64,000 nucleotides of DNA. Source: Arthrobacter bambusae. Lineage in GTDB: Bacteria; Actinomycetota; Actinomycetes; Actinomycetales; Micrococcaceae. Of the stretch, positions 60,288-64,000 are shown one piece after another. Under the pieces are notes generated by a model, which saw only the letters and a program-made list of their open reading frames with translations, was not told the origin of the DNA and searched no databases. The stretch covers positions 1 through 64,000 of the forward strand of contig NZ_JAHHZS010000002.1 in NCBI RefSeq assembly GCF_022606295.1. Direction: 5' to 3'. Each line of letters starts with the position of its first letter. The stretch's first letter is position 1. Both the position numbers and the translations under genes were made by a program.

Positions 60288-61055
60288 CTACTGCGACGAG
60301 GAGTGACCCAGGGCTGACTCAAGCCACCTTCCCCAGGACACCAGGGCTGCTGCGCTGGCCTCCCTTCTTGGCTCCAAGCGTGCCTTGGGACCCACGACCT
60401 GCAGCGCGGCAACCACTTCGCCTTTGAAGTCCCGGACCGGAACGGCCAAGGAATACAAGCCCGGCTCGGCCTCCTCATCAACGATGGAATACCCGCGCCG
60501 CCTAGCCGCATGCAGGCGGGTCAGGAAGTCCTCGATGTCAACAGGCGTGTTGGGTCCATGGCCAACGAATGCCACATCCGCCAAGATGGTCCGAACCTCG
60601 GAATCTGACGCCTGCCATAGCAGTGCCTGGCCAGCATCACTGCAGTAAGCGGGGTACGGCCGGCCCAGCCACGAACCCACCAGATCGCTACCGTCCGGGA
60701 CCCGCTCGCCGACGGTGACCGTACTGTCCCCGTTGAGCACTCCAAGGAAGCAGCCTTCGTCCGTCTCGGCCGCCAGGCCTTCTAGCGCCGTGGCGCCGTC
60801 GGTCTGCAGCCGCCGTTCGGTCAATAGCTGGGCGTCGGTAAAGAGCGACCAGTCCAGGGTGTACGACCGCTGTTCCGTGCGTTCCAGAAAGCCTTCTTGC
60901 TGCGCACCCCGAAGGCTACGCGAAACCTGGCTGCGGTCTTTGCCTAGATCGGCTGCCACGTCGGCGACTGTTCCGCCCGGAAGGCCTTCTTTGGTGCGGG
61001 AGCCGACTGCAAGGAGGGCCATGATTCCCCGGCCCATGCTGGATGTCTTGGACAT
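60288..61055 (-). CDS. IclR-family transcriptional regulator (second)
   Basis: 255 residues from ATG 61055. Helix-turn-helix MGRGIMALLAVGS...GGTVADVAADLGKDRSQVSRSLRGAQQEGFLERT, then the effector domain (PAYCSDAGQALLWQAS, GLYSLAVPVRDFKGEVVAALQVVGP). It shares the RSQVSRS/QSRVSRL recognition-helix pattern with the neighbouring IclR, so the two may be paralogues with overlapping operators. Downstream of the cyclase-family gene on the same strand (31 bp), probable operon. Confidence 0.88.
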   Translation of the reverse strand: MSKTSSMGRGIMALLAVGSRTKEGLPGGTVADVAADLGKDRSQVSRSLRGAQQEGFLERTEQRSYTLDWSLFTDAQLLTERRLQTDGATALEGLAAETDEGCFLGVLNGDSTVTVGERVPDGSDLVGSWLGRPYPAYCSDAGQALLWQASDSEVRTILADVAFVGHGPNTPVDIEDFLTRLHAARRRGYSIVDEEAEPGLYSLAVPVRDFKGEVVAALQVVGPKARLEPRREASAAALVSWGRWLESALGHSSSQ

Positions 61056-61086
61056 GGATCCGATTCTAGCGGCGGGCGCGTCCGTC

Positions 61087-61839
61087 TTAATGGATGGCAA
61101 AGACCCTTGCAGGAAAACCGCTACCCCCCAGAGGTTTCGGCCAGGTGGCAATGAGGGCGGCGCCCTTTTCGGGAAGTCCGTCCAAGTTCGCCAGGAGCTC
61201 GATCTGCCACCGGTCCTGCGCGAGAACGTAGGTCTCCAAGCTGAAATCGTGGCGGGAGGTAGCTAGTCCCGGATCCGTATCCGTCTGTTCGTGACCAACG
61301 GCAGCAACCGATCGCCGTTCAATCAGAAAAGTGAGCACCTCCTGCGACCAACCCGGGGTGTGGCTGACGCCGTCGCTGTCTTTGTTCGTCATGGCCGCCA
61401 CGTCGGGCCAGTGCTGGCTCCAACCTGTCCGCAATGCTACAAAGCAGCCCTTGGGGATGTCGCCGTTTCGGTTTTCCCACGCTTGGATGTCCTCCAGCGT
61501 GGGGGTGGCATCGGCGTTGACCTTGACCCGTTCGGCGATGTCCAGGATGACCAGTGGAAGGAGCATGTCCTCTACGGGAACTTGGTCCAAGGTCCGACCG
61601 CCGCGGATGAAGTGCGAGGGCGGATCAACGTGCGTCCCCCATTGCCCGACGATCGAGTAGCGGTGGGCTGTGAAACCGTCGCCTTTTTCCAGGTCGAACA
61701 AGGCTTCCCGTGTCTCGTCGGGGAAGGCAGGAAAGTGCGGTTGGCCTGGATGGAACGCGTGCGTCAGGTCGGTAAATGATCGTCCGGCAAGCAAGGGCCC
61801 CAGGCCGTCCCAAAGACCAGCGGAGGTGGATTCGATCAT
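61087..61839 (-). CDS. cyclase-family hydrolase (kynurenine-formamidase-like)
   Basis: 250 residues. The metal motif GQWGTHVDPPSHF (HxGTHxDxPxH-type) and a later GHEQTDTDPG define the cyclase/formamidase superfamily, which hydrolyses N-formyl or cyclic amide bonds with Zn or Mn. FVALRTGWSQHW is a second family block. It starts in an ATGA overlap with the unknown gene upstream, so the two products likely act together. Substrate not known; no other tryptophan-degradation genes are near. Confidence 0.88.
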   Translation of the reverse strand: MIESTSAGLWDGLGPLLAGRSFTDLTHAFHPGQPHFPAFPDETREALFDLEKGDGFTAHRYSIVGQWGTHVDPPSHFIRGGRTLDQVPVEDMLLPLVILDIAERVKVNADATPTLEDIQAWENRNGDIPKGCFVALRTGWSQHWPDVAAMTNKDSDGVSHTPGWSQEVLTFLIERRSVAAVGHEQTDTDPGLATSRHDFSLETYVLAQDRWQIELLANLDGLPEKGAALIATWPKPLGGSGFPARVFAIH

Positions 61840-62285
61840 GACGCGGCCGCGGTCCCGAAGGCTGCCGCCAGCGCGGTGCTGGAGACACTGATGGGCCCGG
61901 ACAATTCGATGACCGGAACTTCCCAAGGGTGGATTTCCATAATGCGACGGGTGAACCGGTCCACCGCGGCGTCGTCCAGCGCTGCGTCGAAATACGTCGT
62001 GAAAACGAAGGTCGGCGAAATTGTCTGCTGGCCCACCTTGCCCAGCGTGGGATTGGCGTGCTCGGTCACGGTAAACCCTTCGAAACCCAAGCCGGACTCA
62101 AAGACGTGCCGGTACTTCCCGAAGTCCCCCAGGTCCCCGGATTCGGTCAAAGCCCGGAGCAGCGCCGCGATGCCCTGGTCATCCCTAAACGCCTCGGCTT
62201 CGCCCGCAGCGAGCCGCGAGAAGGTCTCGGACGTAACGGGCCAATGTACGCGCAACTTACGTACTGATTTCATCTCAATGTTCAC
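61836..62285 (-). CDS. unknown protein, possible ferredoxin-like dimeric fold
   Basis: 149 residues from GTG 62285, with AAGGAAGAGG 7 nt upstream. A beta-rich small protein: KSVRKLRVHWPVTSETFSRLAAGE, an apparent dimer-type core (GFTVTEHANPTLGKVGQQTISPTFVFTTYFD) and IHPWEVPVIELSG, which recalls the YExPEI motif of CutA/NIF3-like proteins. I cannot assign a family. Overlaps the cyclase gene by 4 bp and is divergent from mmuM. Confidence 0.7.
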   Translation of the reverse strand: MNIEMKSVRKLRVHWPVTSETFSRLAAGEAEAFRDDQGIAALLRALTESGDLGDFGKYRHVFESGLGFEGFTVTEHANPTLGKVGQQTISPTFVFTTYFDAALDDAAVDRFTRRIMEIHPWEVPVIELSGPISVSSTALAAAFGTAAAS

Positions 62286-62345
62286 GGGAATGCCTCTTCC
62301 TTGCGGATCTCGCAGATTGCTTGACTGCCATGGTGACATAGAGTG

Positions 62346-62386
62346 ATGATCATTACAAGCATTAGTAAATGCGTATTACGATCACA
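62346..62386. promoter_or_regulatory. operator-like palindrome in the mmuM divergent region
   Basis: The core GCATT-AGTA-AATGC (62359-62372) is a perfect palindrome. It is flanked by GTGATGATCATTAC and GTATTACGATCAC, near-complementary outer arms. The 150-bp region separates mmuM (+) from the unknown/cyclase/IclR operon (-), so one site could control both. It is AT-rich relative to its surroundings. Confidence 0.55.
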
Positions 62387-62435
62387 CACTCTTCACAAGC
62401 AAGAGTGAGACCGAACTGCTTTGGAGACCTGAAAC

Positions 62436-63416
62436 ATGTCCGCTAGTACTACGCTGTCTCGCATGCTCGACGCCGGTTCACACCTGACGCTGGATGGTGC
62501 ACTCGCCACTGAACTTGAGGCGCGCGGCTGCGATTTGCAAGACCCTCTGTGGTCGGCAAGAGTCCTTCTGGAAGAGCCGCACTTGATCAAACAGATTCAC
62601 CGCGACTACTTCGACGCGGGGGCCACGATCGCCATCACTGCGAGCTATCAGGCCACGCCCCAAGGATTTGTCCAGCGGGGGATTGGTGAGGCAGAAGCCT
62701 TGGGTTTGGTGGCCTTGAGCGTGCGGTTGGCCGACGAAGCGCGGCGTGAGCACCTGGACGAAAACTCGGATGCGGTTCCCCTGCTGATTGCCGGCTCCGT
62801 GGGCCCTTATGGCGCCTACCTCGCCGACGGATCGGAATACCGCGGTGACTACATCCTCGGCCGGGGCGAGTTCATGGAGTTTCACAGGCCTCGGATCGCT
62901 GCGCTGGTGGAGGCCGGAGCGGCCTTGCTCGCAATTGAGACGTTGCCTTCCTTCGCGGAGGCAGAGGCACTGTTGGCACTCGTGGAAGAATTCGACGTCG
63001 AGTCCTGGTTTTCGTTCACGCTCCGGGACGGGGAGCACATAAGCGACGGCACGCCACTGTCCGAGGTGGCCACGCTTTGTTCCTCGCAGCCGCGCGTAGT
63101 TGCCATCGGGGTGAATTGCGTGCCGTTGGAATTGGTCTCCCCATCACTCGAGGCCTTGAGCAAAGTCACCCCAATCCCGCTGATCGCGTATCCGAATTCG
63201 GGAGAAAGCTACGACGCAGTTACCAAGACTTGGGCGCCTGGTGCGGCTGAGAACGGCGCGGACGGCAAGCGGCATTCGAGCCTTGCGGAAAATGTCGCCG
63301 CCTGGCAAATGCTCGGTGCTCGGCTCATTGGCGGGTGCTGCAGGACGACGCCGCGCGATATTGCCGCCGTCGCCGAGCTGTCCGCGCAAAACCGGGACCG
63401 AGGAACTCTGCAGTGA
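62436..63416 (+). CDS. mmuM: homocysteine S-methyltransferase
   Basis: A 326-residue zinc enzyme that methylates homocysteine with S-methylmethionine (or SAM) to give methionine. Barrel start LDGALATELEARGCDL, ITASYQATPQGF, and the Zn-binding cysteines GVNC (about 227) and GGCCRTTP (about 299-300) are intact. ATG 62436 gives the usual length. The partner S-methylmethionine permease MmuP is not adjacent. The TGA stop forms the first bases of a 32-bp-type repeat. Confidence 0.93.
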   Translation: MSASTTLSRMLDAGSHLTLDGALATELEARGCDLQDPLWSARVLLEEPHLIKQIHRDYFDAGATIAITASYQATPQGFVQRGIGEAEALGLVALSVRLADEARREHLDENSDAVPLLIAGSVGPYGAYLADGSEYRGDYILGRGEFMEFHRPRIAALVEAGAALLAIETLPSFAEAEALLALVEEFDVESWFSFTLRDGEHISDGTPLSEVATLCSSQPRVVAIGVNCVPLELVSPSLEALSKVTPIPLIAYPNSGESYDAVTKTWAPGAAENGADGKRHSSLAENVAAWQMLGARLIGGCCRTTPRDIAAVAELSAQNRDRGTLQ

Positions 63417-63487
63417 TGCCCGCTCGCAGTTTTCGCGTATATGTGAGCGGGCGTTCGGGAGATGGCCCGTATATGTGAGCGGGCGTC
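63414..63487 (+). repeat. 32-bp-period intergenic repeat, locus D
   Basis: GTGAGCGGGCGTT at 63443 and GTGAGCGGGCGTC at 63475 are 32 bp apart, each preceded by CGTATAT. A partial inverted unit TGATGCCCGCTCGCA begins at 63414, in the mmuM stop codon. The array fills the space between two convergent genes. Confidence 0.88.
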
Positions 63488-63503
63488 TGAAGGGAGCGCC
63501 GGC

Positions 63504-64000
63504 CTAAGCCTCCAGGACGTAGGTCCTGAGGTCGTCGAGGGTCTGCTGCATGTGTGCGTTCATGGCCTCGCGGGCTCGGGGCGCGTCTCCGGCTTCGAGG
63601 GCTTTCAGGATGGCCCGGTGATGTCCGATCGCGCGCCCTTGGATATCGGGGATTTGCGCGGTCTGGGTGCGCCGGGTTTCCAGGACGCGGTGCAGGGGTT
63701 CGAAGAGTACGGCCACGAAGACGTTGCCCGAGGCGTGAAGGATAGCATCGTGGAACCCGAGATCCGCCTCGACGAAGGCGCTCAGGTCGTTGGAATCGTG
63801 GGCCTCCTGCATCGCGGACACGAGAACCTGCAGCTGCTCGATTTCTTCGGGGGAGACCCGTGACGCTGCGAGTTCGCAGGCGCCGGTCTCAAGCATGCGG
63901 CGCAGCTCGATCAGCTGGACGGCCGCTGCGGCGTCGTTCTTTCCTTCCGAAGCCGCACGCAGCACGGCTTCAAGGGACGCCCAGCGGTTGAGCGGGTTGA
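63504..64000 (-). CDS. GntR/FadR-family regulator, C-terminal part (truncated by the window edge)
   Basis: The minus-strand frame is open to the right edge and ends at 63504. The visible 165 residues form the FCD ligand-binding domain: LNRWASLEAVLRA, IELRRMLETGACELAASRVSPEEIEQL, EADLGFHDAILHASGNVFVAVLFEPLHRVLETRR, IGHHRAILKALEAGDAPRAREAMNAHMQQTLDDLR. Asp and His metal ligands (DLGFHDA, HHRAI) are present. The winged-helix N terminus lies outside. Target unknown. Confidence 0.88.
   Translation of the reverse strand, partial: NPLNRWASLEAVLRAASEGKNDAAAAVQLIELRRMLETGACELAASRVSPEEIEQLQVLVSAMQEAHDSNDLSAFVEADLGFHDAILHASGNVFVAVLFEPLHRVLETRRTQTAQIPDIQGRAIGHHRAILKALEAGDAPRAREAMNAHMQQTLDDLRTYVLEA

Noticed and set aside
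62286..62435. SAM-type riboswitch in the mmuM leader
   Set aside because: The region is only 150 bp and AT-rich, with a symmetric DNA palindrome but none of the SAM or SAH riboswitch stems I can recognise, and no terminator or anti-terminator pair.
36..63487. Regular 32-bp repeats as CRISPR arrays
   Set aside because: The conserved part is about 19 bp, the variable part only about 13 bp and partly shared between units. Orientation flips within one array, and there are no cas genes or leader.

Overview
The window is a high-GC actinobacterial chromosome segment, most likely from Arthrobacter sensu lato (Arthrobacter, Paenarthrobacter or Pseudarthrobacter; Micrococcaceae). Clues are the lysS/Lsr2/ClpC neighbourhood, DisA and RadA, a DhaM fused to HPr, IclR/Lrp/GntR regulators, frequent GTG starts and strong GC3 bias. 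Family assignments come from motifs read in the translations; no database search was run.

Layout. 1-2.7 kb: three tandem paralogous alpha/beta hydrolases. 2.8-7.9 kb: housekeeping block (lysS, a tiny membrane protein, lsr2, clpC). 8-18.3 kb: an S9 peptidase, an ArgA-like acetyltransferase, a 68-residue orphan ORF with its own terminator, the dhaKLM dihydroxyacetone kinase operon, a lipoprotein, a methyltransferase, mutY, an anchored extracytoplasmic protein and disA. 18.6-22.1 kb: prfC and an IS110-family element whose 5' leader folds into a strong nested structure (candidate bridge RNA). 22.1-31 kb: radA, a FUSC transporter, the pstSCAB phosphate operon behind a PHO-box-like repeat, and a low-affinity Pit/DUF47 pair facing it. 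31-34 kb: tRNA-Lys, a CoA-transferase and DedA. 34.3-40.7 kb: ureABCEFGD plus a nickel permease as one overlapping operon. 40.7-50.4 kb: PHP hydrolase, malQ and a lactonase/aldo-keto reductase/epimerase group with a divergent XRE regulator. 50.5-52.1 kb: two coupled small unknown proteins, dodecin and a HAD phosphatase. 52.1-60.3 kb: a gene set that reads as a homoserine degradation route (homoserine dehydrogenase, aldehyde dehydrogenase, aspartase, amino-acid permease, alanine-racemase-like enzyme, Lrp and IclR regulators). 60.3-64 kb: a second IclR, a cyclase-family hydrolase with an unknown partner, a homocysteine methyltransferase and a truncated GntR/FadR regulator at the edge.

The observations most worth following are: (i) the homoserine-to-fumarate cluster, with shared TGACCA operator-like sites; (ii) a family of short intergenic repeats at four loci that keep an exact 32-bp period and often begin at a stop codon; (iii) the structured RNA ahead of the IS110 recombinase; and (iv) several small orphan genes with good ribosome-binding sites and terminators.
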